Source: Cloeon dipterum (taxonomy: Eukaryota > Arthropoda > Insecta > Ephemeroptera > Baetidae). Taken from it: a stretch of DNA of 64,000 nt. A model generated the notes under the pieces. It was given only the letters and a program-made list of their open reading frames with translations, was not told the DNA's origin and ran no database searches. Of the stretch, positions 46,126 to 59,803 are shown one piece after another. A program made the translations under genes and the position numbers. The stretch's first letter is position 1, and each line of letters begins with the position of its first letter. The stretch covers positions 5,084,001-5,148,000 of the forward strand of contig NC_088786.1 in the NCBI RefSeq assembly GCF_949628265.1, given 5' to 3'.

Positions 46126-49100
46126 TCAGCTGCCATCACTGGCATTGCTGATATTACTGTTGCAGTCATCAAGGTCAGGGGGTGACGGCGCCATGTTCAA
46201 CACCTTGCTAAGGTGAGTGACGTCGGACAGGGTGAAGTCCGGGCAGGCCTGCGGGGGCGCGGTGGCCGTGTCCGAAGGCCGGATCCAGATAGTGGCGGCC
46301 AAAATCTGCCCTCCGAGGATGTCGGTCTCGATTTTGTCTCCTATCATGATGGCCGTCTCAGGTTTGACCTGCAGTATGGAGCACGCCTGCAGAAAAATGT
46401 TTGCGTTGGGCTTCTCCCAGGGCAGGTCACCTGAGACGAGCACCAAGTCGAAGAAGCGCTGTACCTGCAGCAGCTGCACCTTCTCCCACTGAGCCCTCGA
46501 AGACCCGTTGGTGATGAGCGCCAGCCTGAAGCGCATTTCCCTCAAGGTCACCAGCATCTGCTGCACCTGAGGGGTCAGCGCCAGGTACTGGTAGCGCAGG
46601 GTCAGCCACTGCCGATAAATGGCACCTGCGCAACAAAAAACACTCCGGCGGATCACCAAGGGAGCCACACTGTTTGTCAGCATGTCAAAAGAAGTTTATA
46701 TTATAATATGTATGAATAAATATATTTGCATATTTGCAAGGTCTGAATTTTAATGAGGATGATGATGATTTGGTGGCTGTGAAATCCATGAGCACATACT
46801 TTCAAACTCTCATTTCAGCTGGAACAAAGGCTCGCTGATTCTGGCGGTTCGATTAAGACGGATTTGATTTGTTTTGAATTGCATTTAAAGGAAAAGCAAG
46901 GATTATTGAGTCATATCACTTACAGTTTTGTAAAGACAGATCGTCTGGGAAAAGCTAGTAGTTATTGAAAAGCTTTTAAAATAACTCGTAGAGTGTACTT
47001 AAATTTTTTATTAAAAAAAAAATCATACACTCGTCTCACACCAATTCTGTCACTCAGAAGAAATTCACTCCAAACGTTCAACTATCCATTAGAATAGAAG
47101 TTTGTAGTCAAGATTAAGCCTTAAATTACTTTAGACTGGTTTCAGACTTACCAACACGATTGGCAACGATATAATCAGTTGCATTTAGAACCTATAACAG
47201 TGACAAGAAAAACAAGACACAAAATGTTACAAATAATTGTCCCTTGCAATGTTATACAAAAAAGCATGATAATTCAGATCAAAAAAGTCAATATTCACTT
47301 CACAAAGCAAAAGTGTCGCGTAACTCGACCACTTGAGTCAGAGCACAAACATACCGCCCTGTGAGCATGCTCTTTCGCTCTCTCAACAAACTGTGAACAA
47401 ATATTTTGCAAAAATGCCTGGCAAGGTGGAGCTAGCACAGAGATGGATTTCTCACTGCAACACTAAAAACTCCATTACTGGGAAAATGCGAGGCGTCCAG
47501 CGGCTGCGAGTTAGCCAGCACCGAAGAGTCCTCATCTGCGTGCTGGCCGTAACTCGGCCCCGCCGAACGCAAAAGCAATCAAATTTCATATTTTCGTTCT
47601 TCATCAATGTATGTATGAAAATGGAAAGCATGGGCGCGACTCTCACCTGCTAAGTGCCTATAATCATTTCCAAGAGCTTCAGCCCAAAGCAAACGCCGCC
47701 ACTCGTCCAAACTCGGGCAGTCCTTGTTGTCCGGGCATTTACGGAAGGCGTGCAGGAACTTCTTTGTGCAATCGTGAGCTTTGTCATGCGGCACGTTGTA
47801 CTGCTCCCTCAAACTCAGGTAAACCTTTAAAACGTAGAGCAAAAAAACGCAATTTAATACATTTTTAAAGAGGAAAAGCATTTTGAATGTGTCTTAAAAT
47901 TTAAAGCTTTAATTTCTTGATAATCTTCATCAAGATAGAAGACTCTTTTGCTACTATTAGTGAGAAACGTCATTTTTGACCTACATCGATGCAATTGGGG
48001 CGGCGGCCAATACCGCATATATCTCGTCAAAAGTACAATAAATTTGCACGCGCCAAGGCATATTATTTTTAGACGGTGATGATCAGGTTTATTTCAGCAG
48101 CAGGAGACGGCTGTTTGATGTTTCCAACAGCCTTGTTTTAGGAGCATTCGCGTTTTCAAGTAGAAAATAGCGGACGCTGGGGTGCGAAATCTGTGTAGGT
48201 AATTGGGCGAAGAAAAATAGTTGTAGTTTTCCAGTTTTAAGTTTTATTACAAAACTCAAGTATTATTTGGCTTGCTTCACTTTGAAAACCTGCTTAGACG
48301 TTGAACAACTGCGCATCAGCGGAATTACTTTCCACATCGCAACGGACTAGCTTAAAGAATACAAAATTATATGAAATCAGGAAAATGTACAGCTTGGATG
48401 CCATTCGCGGAATCACCACTTTGATCAGCCTTTGTGACAATTGAAATTTTGGGCTATTTTGTGGTACATAAATTGATATCCATTTCAGTTAGCATTTGTT
48501 AAACAGCAAATAAATAGTGGTCAATTCGATTGGTTTCATCAAAGATAGCAACAGATAAATTGGAAATGGTAGTCCCTTTACGCAGTGTAATTTAAGTTTG
48601 TCAAACTGTGTCTGAACTGTCTCGATTTCATGGAAAGTGCAAGAAGGCTTAAGTACGATCGGAATATTAAATTTCAAGATAAGAATGATTAATTTAACCA
48701 TTCATATGCGCTCCACATTTCTCCATGAGACCAAAAATCGATGCTGACACAGTCTAAGCAAACCTATTTTTCACCTGATTGAATTAAAACATTCTCCCAC
48801 TGCGCAACAACTAGAAGTTTTAAATGCTTCAGTCGCCGAAGAGCTTCTTGCCGAGCTCCATGAGCCGATGGTTGCGGCAAACCTGAAGGGCGTCGTTGTC
48901 CTTGAGCAGGGTGGCGACCTGCGGACTGGCGTCGACCAGGTGGCACAATAAGTCCTCGAAGGCGGAGCGCGCGTTGGCAGGAAAGTCGCCGACCCTGACC
49001 CTCTTCAGAGTGTCTATCACGCCCTCGACCCAGCCACTCTCGATGGCGAACTGCGCCACCCACGGCACCAGCTCCAGCACACAACTCATGGTCTGCATGC

Positions 49101-52100
49101 CGAGGAACCAGAGCTCCATCAACTCGAGCCAGTACTTTTTGTAAGTGGTGCTGACAGTGAGAGGGCCCAACGAGTTGTCTCCATGCTCGTCCACGACGTA
49201 CGCGTCCCACAGGAAGCGCATGGTGGCCGTCAGGTATCGACAAATGGTGTAGTCGTTCTTGTTCTGGCGTGCAGACAGCTGCTTCAGAAGGAGCAGGCCC
49301 ATGACCGCCAGGTTGCCCTGCAGAACCAGGTTCTCTGGAGTCGATTTAAGTTCCGGCAGCTTGTTAAAGAGGAACTTGAGGAGTCGGTTGAAGGTGGCGC
49401 TTTGGTCCACCATTTTTGGCTCTAGGACGGTGATGTTCATGAAGATGTTGCACAGGGAGATCATGGCGGCGCGTGCGTCTTCCACCTCTTCCAACTGCAC
49501 CTGCGTGAGAACCACCTCAACTCGCTGTTTAAGACGTTCAGCCCGAGGAATCATAGGTTTGTCTGGCTGTACCAACGCCCAGTAGTATTGCAAACAGTCA
49601 AATAGAACCTCTTCCTGAAATTCAGAAAAATAAAATTGCTGCATTAAATTTGTTCTTTCCCGAATTTATTGTATAAGACTTATTATTAGAGATACAATTT
49701 GGATCACTTAAATAGCTTACATGAATATTAGAGATAATATATCTTTGAAGATAAAAATCAAATTTAATGTTGAATTGCAAAAAAAAATGAAAACGATTTT
49801 CAGATCCTGTCAGTTTTATAATTTCCTCAAATTCATTCAGTAGAACGAAAGTTAATTTTAATTTTTGACATCATTCAAGATCTGAAAAATCTGCCTGGGG
49901 ATGGGATCGAACTCACAACCTTCAGGTTACTAGCTATCGACAGACACAGCGAGCCAAATTGAACTTAAAGAGGAGATGCAGATTTGAAGGTGTCATTATT
50001 GTAAAAATTAAAACATGCGGTAGACAAACCTGCTTCATGTTGATCATCGCCTTCCTCGCCGGCTCTTCGACCGCGAGGTGGCACAACGCGGGCAGAAAAA
50101 GCCGCAGGACGTCAACATCAGTTGGTGCTGCCTCCTGGCCATCCACCTTGCGCTGGGCGGTTGCGCGAAAGGTCTCATTTGACATTTCAAGGATGAAGGG
50201 CAGCAGCTTGTGCACTGCATCCCTGAGGGCGGAGGTCTCCTGCGCCAGCCAGGCGGCCAGCACCCTGATGCTGGCGTAGACAAAGGCCTTCTCGATGGGG
50301 CCCAGTTTGTCCCTGATATTGGCGATCTTGCCCAGCAGGTTGATCAGGGCGGCAAACGCACCCTTTAGAGCTGTGTACAACTGCTGTTTCTCCTTCTGCT
50401 CGAGCTCAAAAGTGGGCGTGGTCGCCACATAGGCGATGGCGATTTCCATCAGGTTGAAGCATGATACAAGCAGGTCAGCGTTCTTCATCACCTGTTCGAA
50501 GGACCGGTCCTCAACCTGCATGCGCACCTCGATGGAGCATAGCTGCACCAGCAGCAGGAAAAAGGCCTTGGGCTTCTCCTCGTCGGTCAGCGACCACTCA
50601 ACTCCGAGCAACTCGATGATGATGGAGGCCAATTTCAGGGAAGGGTCTCTTTGCTGCTTGCCCAGTCGGCTGGTCAGGATGTCAGACAGGGCTTTGTAGC
50701 AGCTTGAAGGCCAAGTTTGCTCTTTAGCCGTGTCACGGATGATTTGGCGGTTGCTGTTGTACAAAAGCGTGTGCAACGTTTCGGCCAGTTCGAACTTGTG
50801 CTCCGACTGATCTGTCTCCATGTCCATGGTGATTTTATTCAGAAGCGTGTTCAGGGTCTGGGCATCTTCATCCCACACAGAAGGGCCGAAGTGGATGGCC
50901 ATTCTGCATACTATAGTTAGGGCTTCATCGGACTCAAAACTCTGGTCTGCGTAGGCTTTCACCAACTGCAAAAAGAATGAAAATGAGCAATTAAATATTG
51001 TTTTGCCAACGGATAACATAGTTTGAAGCCATTTATATTTGTACGTCGCATTAAAAAGATAGGGGAAGTAGAAAACCCTTATGTCCCTTATTTTATTAGG
51101 GAAATTGCTTCAAAAATATTGTTTAAAGTTTCCACATTACTTAAAATTATTTCTGATATGTTTGTTAACCGTAATATGGCTGAGTAATGTTAAATAATAA
51201 TTATCACATGAAGAAAGAGAAAGTTTTGCATTGCTCACCTTGCTAACGGCTCCAATTTCCTTGAGTTTCTCGAGCCCCGCATCGTGGAGGGCTACGTGCT
51301 TCAGGCACTGGTATGTCTCTGATATGACCTGCAAGTTCTCCTCCTCGTCGTCTTCAAGTTGGATGATCTCGACTAGGGCGTTCAGGTTGGCCAGCAACTG
51401 CGGGTGCGTGGCCACCTCAGGTTCGTCGCAGAAACAGCTGAGCACCGAGACGGCCACCGACTTGTAGATCTGCGGCGGACAGTCCTCAAGGGCGTCTGAA
51501 GTGAGCAGCAAGCGTCGCAGGAAGTCGAAGCCGACGGCCTCGAAGAGCTGCTTTTTGCTATCGGCGCTCAGCTCCTTGGCTTTGATAACCTTGGTGACCA
51601 TAAACAGGCCGGCGAACTTCTCCGTGTCATTTTGGGCGCCTTTGAGCACCGCGCAGCACTTCTTCACCGACATTGCAGACGCTCAGGAGTCAGGAGCGGC
51701 CCTCAGGTTGACATTCCCCGCGTCGTGCGCTCGTGCCGTCCTTGCTTTTCCGCTGCTGCGCCGCAACCGAGTTAATTTTACGCACCAGTCACCGATCCAC
51801 GGGCTAAATTCGGCGTCCCCTCATGGAGTTAAGTTTCCCCCTCGGCGAATGCTCCCCGCTTCCAAACGGGTTCAACAGCCCCCGCAGCTATTTCGGGACG
51901 GAAACGCTCTCCTCGTGGGCGCTAACAGATCAGTCTCGAGAGGCGACCGTCCATTGCCGTGACAGCGCGCACGGCGCCACGCGGAGGAAAAAAGCACAAG
52001 TCCCGCTACACCAACTCAAGGCCGACTGCTCGACCATCAGCTGGTTTAGGCCCGAATGGCCCACTGGCCGCCGCCCTACGCCCCTCGCACCCTGCCCTAC

Positions 52101-52221
52101 TAACCTGCTCGCACGCTAGCTTGTCACCTCTTCTCGTCGGGATCAGGGTGTTGTCCAAATCAAAGAAAATCGCGGATATGTTCGCGGAACAGATTCTAGC
52201 ACATCTTACTCGTCCTGCCAT
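46126..52221 (-). CDS. NANP: N-acylneuraminate-9-phosphatase (NANP), complete, 264 aa, hosting a nested gene
   Basis: HAD-superfamily phosphatase that removes the 9-phosphate from sialic acid 9-phosphate, the last step before free sialic acid. Three coding exons: 52,221-52,105, 47,824-47,647 and 46,625-46,126, summing to 265 codons with matching phases. Motif I is AIFFDLDNTL (DLDNT at residues 21-25), motif II is ALITNGSS, the motif III Lys lies in WEKPNANIF, and motif IV is MIGDKIETDILGG. The fit to human NANP is good throughout (248 aa). Intron 1 is about 4.3 kb and contains the whole coding region of neurochondrin on the same strand. Exon 1 is needed because only it supplies the catalytic Asp; its donor (CAG before GTTAGT) and the exon 2 acceptor are both phase 0. 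The start lies in a CpG-rich segment. The N-terminal dozen residues before the HAD core are family-variable. Confidence 0.9.
46626..47646 (-). other. Intron 2 of NANP (about 1 kb)
   Basis: Between exons ending at 47,647 and starting at 46,625. The donor is GTGAGA and the acceptor TTGTTGCGCAG. I see no nested exon. It is AT-rich in the middle. Confidence 0.75.
48829..51673 (-). CDS. NCDN: Neurochondrin, complete, 718 aa, nested in NANP intron 1
   Basis: Cytosolic all-helical (armadillo-like) protein; in mammals it is neuronal, supports neurite growth and binds signalling partners such as CaMKII. Three exons: 51,673-51,239, 50,965-50,030 and 49,614-48,829 (435, 936 and 786 nt, all phase 0). 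The start MSVKKCCAVLKGAQNDTEKF, then LLVTK-like FMVTKVIKAKEL, AVGFDFLRRLL, CFCDEPEVATHPQ and ETYQCL, match human neurochondrin closely. Later landmarks are FVYASIRVLAAWLAQETSALR, LPALCHLAVEE and LELWFLGMQT. Human NCDN is 729 aa, so the model looks complete. Intron 1 is 273 bp. Intron 2 (49,615-50,029) contains a tRNA-like repeat remnant. The coding start is 548 bp downstream of the NANP start, so the promoter must lie within NANP intron 1 or be shared with NANP. Confidence 0.94.
49895..49955 (-). repeat. tRNA-derived SINE head or tRNA pseudogene fragment
   Basis: On the minus strand the segment reads as a tRNA-like string with GTAACCTGAAGGTTGTGAG and then GTTCGATCC, which fits the pol III B box (GWTCRANNC). 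The bases that should pair in the T stem do not, and no full cloverleaf forms, so it is not a working tRNA gene. This arrangement is typical of the 5' head of arthropod tRNA-derived SINEs. It sits in neurochondrin intron 2, in the same orientation as the gene. Confidence 0.5.
51674..52104 (-). promoter_or_regulatory. GC-rich promoter interval of neurochondrin inside NANP intron 1
   Basis: This 430-bp interval separates the neurochondrin start from NANP exon 1. It is CpG-rich, unlike the rest of the 4.3-kb intron, and begins with the NANP donor at 52,103-52,104. I infer that it holds the neurochondrin promoter, or that both genes use one upstream promoter with alternative splicing. No TATA box is evident. 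Confidence 0.45.
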
Positions 52222-52844
52222 CTTTTCACTTTTAGAACTTTTACATCAATTTCCCCCGACGTCATTGGCGGCTCCGACGCTCTGGCCAATCAGGGACCGT
52301 TTTAAAGCGCAGGCGGGTTGCTCAAGGCCGATTTGAAAATCCGGCGAGCAAGTTCGCGTCCTTGGGAGCTGTTTCTATTACGCTCTTGTCTTTAGACTAA
52401 GCCAAACTGTGACTATTTCTCTACCCGCGAGGCGCCCACTTGGGAAATGAAGCAATATAATTGCTCGTGTTGTGTTAATGGCTTGGGCCAGTTTCTCCAA
52501 GTCAATAATATATTATGTCACCTTCAAAAATATTAACATATTAATAAGCTTTTAACACTGCGATAGTATATACATATTCATGGTCATGAAATATTATGAA
52601 AGTGTGAATTAACGAAAAATAGTGCAGCTTTCATAACAGAAAACTTAAAAACAAGTGTTATGCAATCATAAACAAACTTAGCACGGGTTTACAAATAATA
52701 TTGCAAAGCAGTTAATGTTCGTAAATATATTATTTTAAAGGTTTTTACATAAGTGGAAATTAGTTTTGAATGACAAAATGAAGATAAGATTAGCTCTGAC
52801 ACTTTGTACAGTTGTTGCGTCATGGGATTGTGTGTTTTTGAGGT

Positions 52845-55631
<2,787 letters not shown>

Positions 55632-56183
55632 GTTGTTGTAGAAAATAAATCTAAACAAATAAACATTTTGCATTTATTTATTTTTAATTGTAATATTGTT
55701 ACATACGTATTACGTGTTACAATGAAATATAAAAATTATGCTTATGTATGTACTCAAAAATCTAAATAATTAGAATATACATACCTAATTTGCGATGAAA
55801 GACATATACAATATTATTAGAATCGCCTGCAGTTTTTACATTATTTATAACATATCAACTCACCTCGGGACACAGATAAATGAAGCAAAAAATTATTCCT
55901 TGTTGTAAGATCGCTGGCCGGTCGAATTTTTGCTCTCTGACTGGAATGGAATCAGTGGTAGTCTGGAAGGCGCCAAATATCAGCAGGTTGCATAAACAAA
56001 AACGTAGCGGGTCAATGTGGGCGTGCCCACGCAACGACCCCTTTCTGCAATAATTAATAAGCAGAATATTCCTTACGATTCTCGCGATTCTCCAATTTTG
56101 TTCCAGTGAATGTCTTTTAATTTCTGTCAAACATAATTTCTGTTTTAAGTCAAGTCAAAACTTAGAGCACATTATTAAGGACA
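55632..56183. promoter_or_regulatory. Bidirectional promoter region of RAD51 and PEX14
   Basis: The 552 bp between the two divergent start codons must contain both promoters. On the minus strand there is a TTTGGCGCC motif at 55,969-55,977, which fits the E2F consensus and lies on the strand of RAD51, a typical S-phase gene. A palindrome GTGGGC-GT-GCCCAC is at 56,017-56,030. No TATA box placed for either gene was recognised. Confidence 0.55.
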
Positions 56184-57277
56184 ATGGAAAACGTAGATGG
56201 AAATGTCGCTTCGTCTTCTGCCTTACGTGAAGACCTTGTAAGCAAAACACAACATTCAAGTGGGCATTTTAAAATGATAAGCCACGCTCTAATAAATTTG
56301 AATTTTCTTTATTTCCATTCAAAGTAAAAACTGGAGTTGGATGAATATTTTACTATTGCAGGTGAGGACGGCTGTGCAGTTTTTGACAAATCCCAAAGTG
56401 AAAGACAGCTCAAAGGATCACAAAGAGGCATTTTTAAAGAAAAAAGGACTGACTGACGCAGAAATTTCTGCCGCATTTCAAAGGTCACTAACAGCATCGT
56501 TTGAACCAACTGTGCCAGTATGAATGAGAAGGCTTTGGCAGTGCTTCAAAATATTTATTGGGGGCTAAATATTTCAGCAACTCCCAGTAGCTCTTCCTCC
56601 CCAGTACTATGGCCCTCCTCAGCAGCTCATCGTGCAGCAGTCCTTCTGGTCCAGCTGGTGGAACGTTACCAGGGCTGTCATAGTCATTGGTGGATTCTCT
56701 TGTAGCCTGTATTATCTTTTCGACGTATGCATCTTGAGCTTATTAAGCAAAAGCAAACAATGTATTATAATATTTTTGCATGCAATTTAGAAATACCTTG
56801 GACCTGCATTGTTTGGCAAAAGAGACGAGCTCGTCAAGGTGGAGAAGAGCTTGGATTCTCTGGAGCGAAAAGTGAATGAGGCTCTTGTGTCCCTCGCGCA
56901 GGTGACATTAACGTTGGAGAAGCAACAATACGAACTTGCCAAGTTGACTGAAGAGGCAAAGAGTGATTCAAACGGCAGTGCAGTAGCTAAAATCGAGTCT
57001 GAAATCGCCAGCTTGAAGGGAATCCTTCTCAGCAGGCAAATTAAACAAATTTTAACTCTTAGCAGTATTTATAACATCTCATTGTTTTCAAATCAGGAAA
57101 CAGTTTCCCATTCGGCCCAGTGGAACAAGTGGCATTCCTGCATGGCAGATGAAGTCCAAAGATGAAGATATCCCTTCTAAGGACCCCAGTCCAGCAAGCA
57201 ATGGAACCAGCAGCCCGGAGTTGGTGGAGGCTCTTGAGGCGTCAGACTCGCCCGGAGAACAAATTCATTCCGACTAG
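56184..57277 (+). CDS. PEX14: Peroxisomal docking protein PEX14, complete, 260 aa
   Basis: Peroxisomal membrane protein that docks the import receptor PEX5 and forms the translocation pore. Five exons: 56,184-56,237, 56,362-56,517, 56,578-56,724, 56,791-57,035 and 57,097-57,277, phases consistent. The conserved N-terminal PEX5-binding domain has VRTAVQFLTNPKV and FLKKKGLTDAEISAAFQ (residues 42-58). A membrane segment covers about 99-117, followed by KYLGP and a coiled coil to about 195, ending in EIASLKGILLSR. Then comes a Ser/Pro-rich tail starting KQFP, with an IPAWQM motif as in human PEX14 (IPSWQI). The human protein is 377 aa; this one has a shorter tail. Intron 4 uses a GC donor (CAG before GCAAAT at 57,036); this splice is required to join LLSR to KQFP. 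It shares a divergent promoter with RAD51. Confidence 0.93.
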
Positions 57278-59803
57278 ACAAGATATCAGTAGCTCTGTGA
57301 TCTCTTTTTGTTCCCTAGCCAAATGCTAGTTATTTGTTCACCTTTCGCTTCCTGGATGCAAGGACCTTTTTTACGAATGAGAATTTGTGGCCTGTTCAAT
57401 GTTAATTTGTTTATATTTAAAATAAAAAGCAATTATTGTTTAGCTGTGATTAGTTTTATTTTGATAAGGTCGGTGACACTTCAGGGGGTTACATGATTTA
57501 GAGGTTCCTAGACACCAATTTCGAGACACGTAACAGTAAAATTACTTGAACCACATTTTACGTACCCCACAACATAACCTTGCGAATATTCCGAGTTGGT
57601 AAGAGTTGAATGTACTGCTTTAATTCCCTCAACACTGAGCAGGAAATGCGAGTTGGAAATTGAAAGTGAAGAGACTAGCATTTTTGTTCTCAAAAGAAAC
57701 CGCTCAAGATGCATGAGCGTCTGACATTGTGAGTGATCATTCTAATAGCATAAGGCAACAAACACTTCTTTCCGGATCTGCAATTTGTACAACTAACCTT
57801 TGTTTGGAAGAGATCAACTCTTAAAAAACAAAATCTTAGAAGACGCTTTCATACGCTACAGTAGCAATGAAAATGAAAAATAATTAACATACGTTATACG
57901 CAAACACGCATTTGGGACAAATGGCAAGACTCATACTACGATTGCAATCATTCTAAATGAAAAAATAATAATTTGTACTTGCACAGGCAGAGCAACATCT
58001 GCTAGCATAATATTGCTTCAAAGTGCAGTTGGTTGGTTGGTTGTTCGTTTGGTGAGCAGAGACTTGTTTGTTGCCGCTGCTAAACAAAAAAGTTAAAATT
58101 CGAAACAGTCCCTAGAGTTGGTCAACAAATAACTCATGGCCAACAATGCATTCAAAAATGAAATTACGAGAGACTTATGATACAACTTTTAGAATTAGGT
58201 ATGTACAGTCACACTTACCCGCTAGTATTAGTTAAAATTCTAATATCTTTTATAAAAAGAGCAAGAAAACTAACATCAGGGATGTTATTCCGCTATTTTA
58301 CTTTCTCACTTCCTCAAACCCTGGAGAAAAAACTGGGGAATAAATTTATCTTGCTAACTGCATCTCAGCTCATCTTTTTTCTCTCATGTGAACATTATAA
58401 TTTTAGCTCAAAGTTGTGCTCTGAATAGTAATGTCTTTTGTGTACAAGTAGGTTTCGTTCTTTTATCTTGATGAGGATCATCACATTTCATCAAAGTTGG
58501 AGGAGTCTGTAGCGTTTTTATCTCCCCAAATCACACACTCAGCACAGTCTCTTGCAAGTTATGACTCGGCAGCGCTGCTGGTTGAGGATCCTCAACATCT
58601 CCAACTCTCCTTCTTACGCTCTGCATCTACACAAGCGAAGTAAATAAAATAAATGCTTATTTAATTATCCTCAGACGAACCGATTATTTAAGTCGCATGC
58701 AGAAAGCAGTATCAAGCGTTTCTAGTCTATAAGATAACTTCAGAAATTCATCTCGATTTCTCAAACTAATGTGGCACGCGACAACATTAATTTAATGTTT
58801 TGATTGGCGCGTGCATACAGCACATATTTGTTATTGATTGCTACTGTTAAGTGTATTTAATCGTACTTAATAAACAATATTTACATGAGCAGGATTCAAT
58901 TGCTCGATCAAAGTCTAAAATATAGAATTAGATTTATGGCGAGGAAAGTTGTTGGAGTAAATTTCCAAGCAACGGGAACAAAGTCAGTTTTTCTTACAAC
59001 ATAAAGTCTTTAATTTGTTTGTGATTAATTTAGACTATTTTCGAGCGTAAAATTTAATGGGAAACAGTTTAGCTTGACACTTTCATTAAAAATGAATTGA
59101 AAGAAAAGGTTGCAACCTGAAAGGATCCCCTCATATTAGCAAAACTGAAATCTCCATCAATAACAATATGTTAAGTGCTTAAAAATAAATATTTTGCGAC
59201 CAGATTATAAAAAAAAACAATCAAATACCTCAGAGGTTTGCTGATTTGGCAAAGCGTAAAAACACAGATGGGGAAAAAGACTTTGGGATGCACCCTATTA
59301 GACAGGAAAATGAAAGAAGTGACCCTAAAATGAATAAAAATTGCATTCACCAATGACACGATTTGAAAAAAAAACTTTTTGAAAAATTAGAAGCGGTTAA
59401 TTTTTTTTTTTGTAAATTTGATTATTCCAATATGATGTTGTTTAAGGTGTACCACAATGACACAAACGAAATTCAGAAAAATGGGCCAGTGTGCGGAAAA
59501 CTCCGCTCTAAGTTTACTGCAGTGCACTCAGGTTTATCTTACAAAAAAAATAAAGATTTATCGAATGCTCTGCAACATTGAAAGTACTAAAAGTTTGATG
59601 GATATCACTCAATTAATATGTGGTCGGTTAATTTGATGGCTGGAAGTCAGTCACGAAACACTCACTACTGCTATTTGTACACTTTATCTTCTACATGATA
59701 CATCAGGCAACTGACAGAATCAAACTGTCCACAAATGAGTGATTCAATTAAAAGCTGTTTACAACAGAATTGAAAATAGAGAAGGGTACTGCACCTGTGT
59801 GCG
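57278..59803. other. Intergenic DNA between convergent PEX14 and CTDNEP1
   Basis: About 2.5 kb of mostly AT-rich DNA without supportable coding exons. The PEX14 polyadenylation signal AATAAA is at 57,421. The right part should contain the CTDNEP1 3' untranslated region. Short open frames here carry no domain. Confidence 0.55.
57421..57426 (+). terminator. Polyadenylation signal of PEX14
   Basis: AATAAA about 145 bp after the PEX14 stop codon, embedded in AT-rich sequence. Confidence 0.6.

Noticed and set aside
49895-49955. A functional tRNA gene
   Set aside because: The B box is present but the T stem does not pair and no complete cloverleaf can be drawn.
58177-58428. An 83-codon frame between PEX14 and CTDNEP1
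   Set aside because: AT-rich, no domain and no splice context; consistent with chance.
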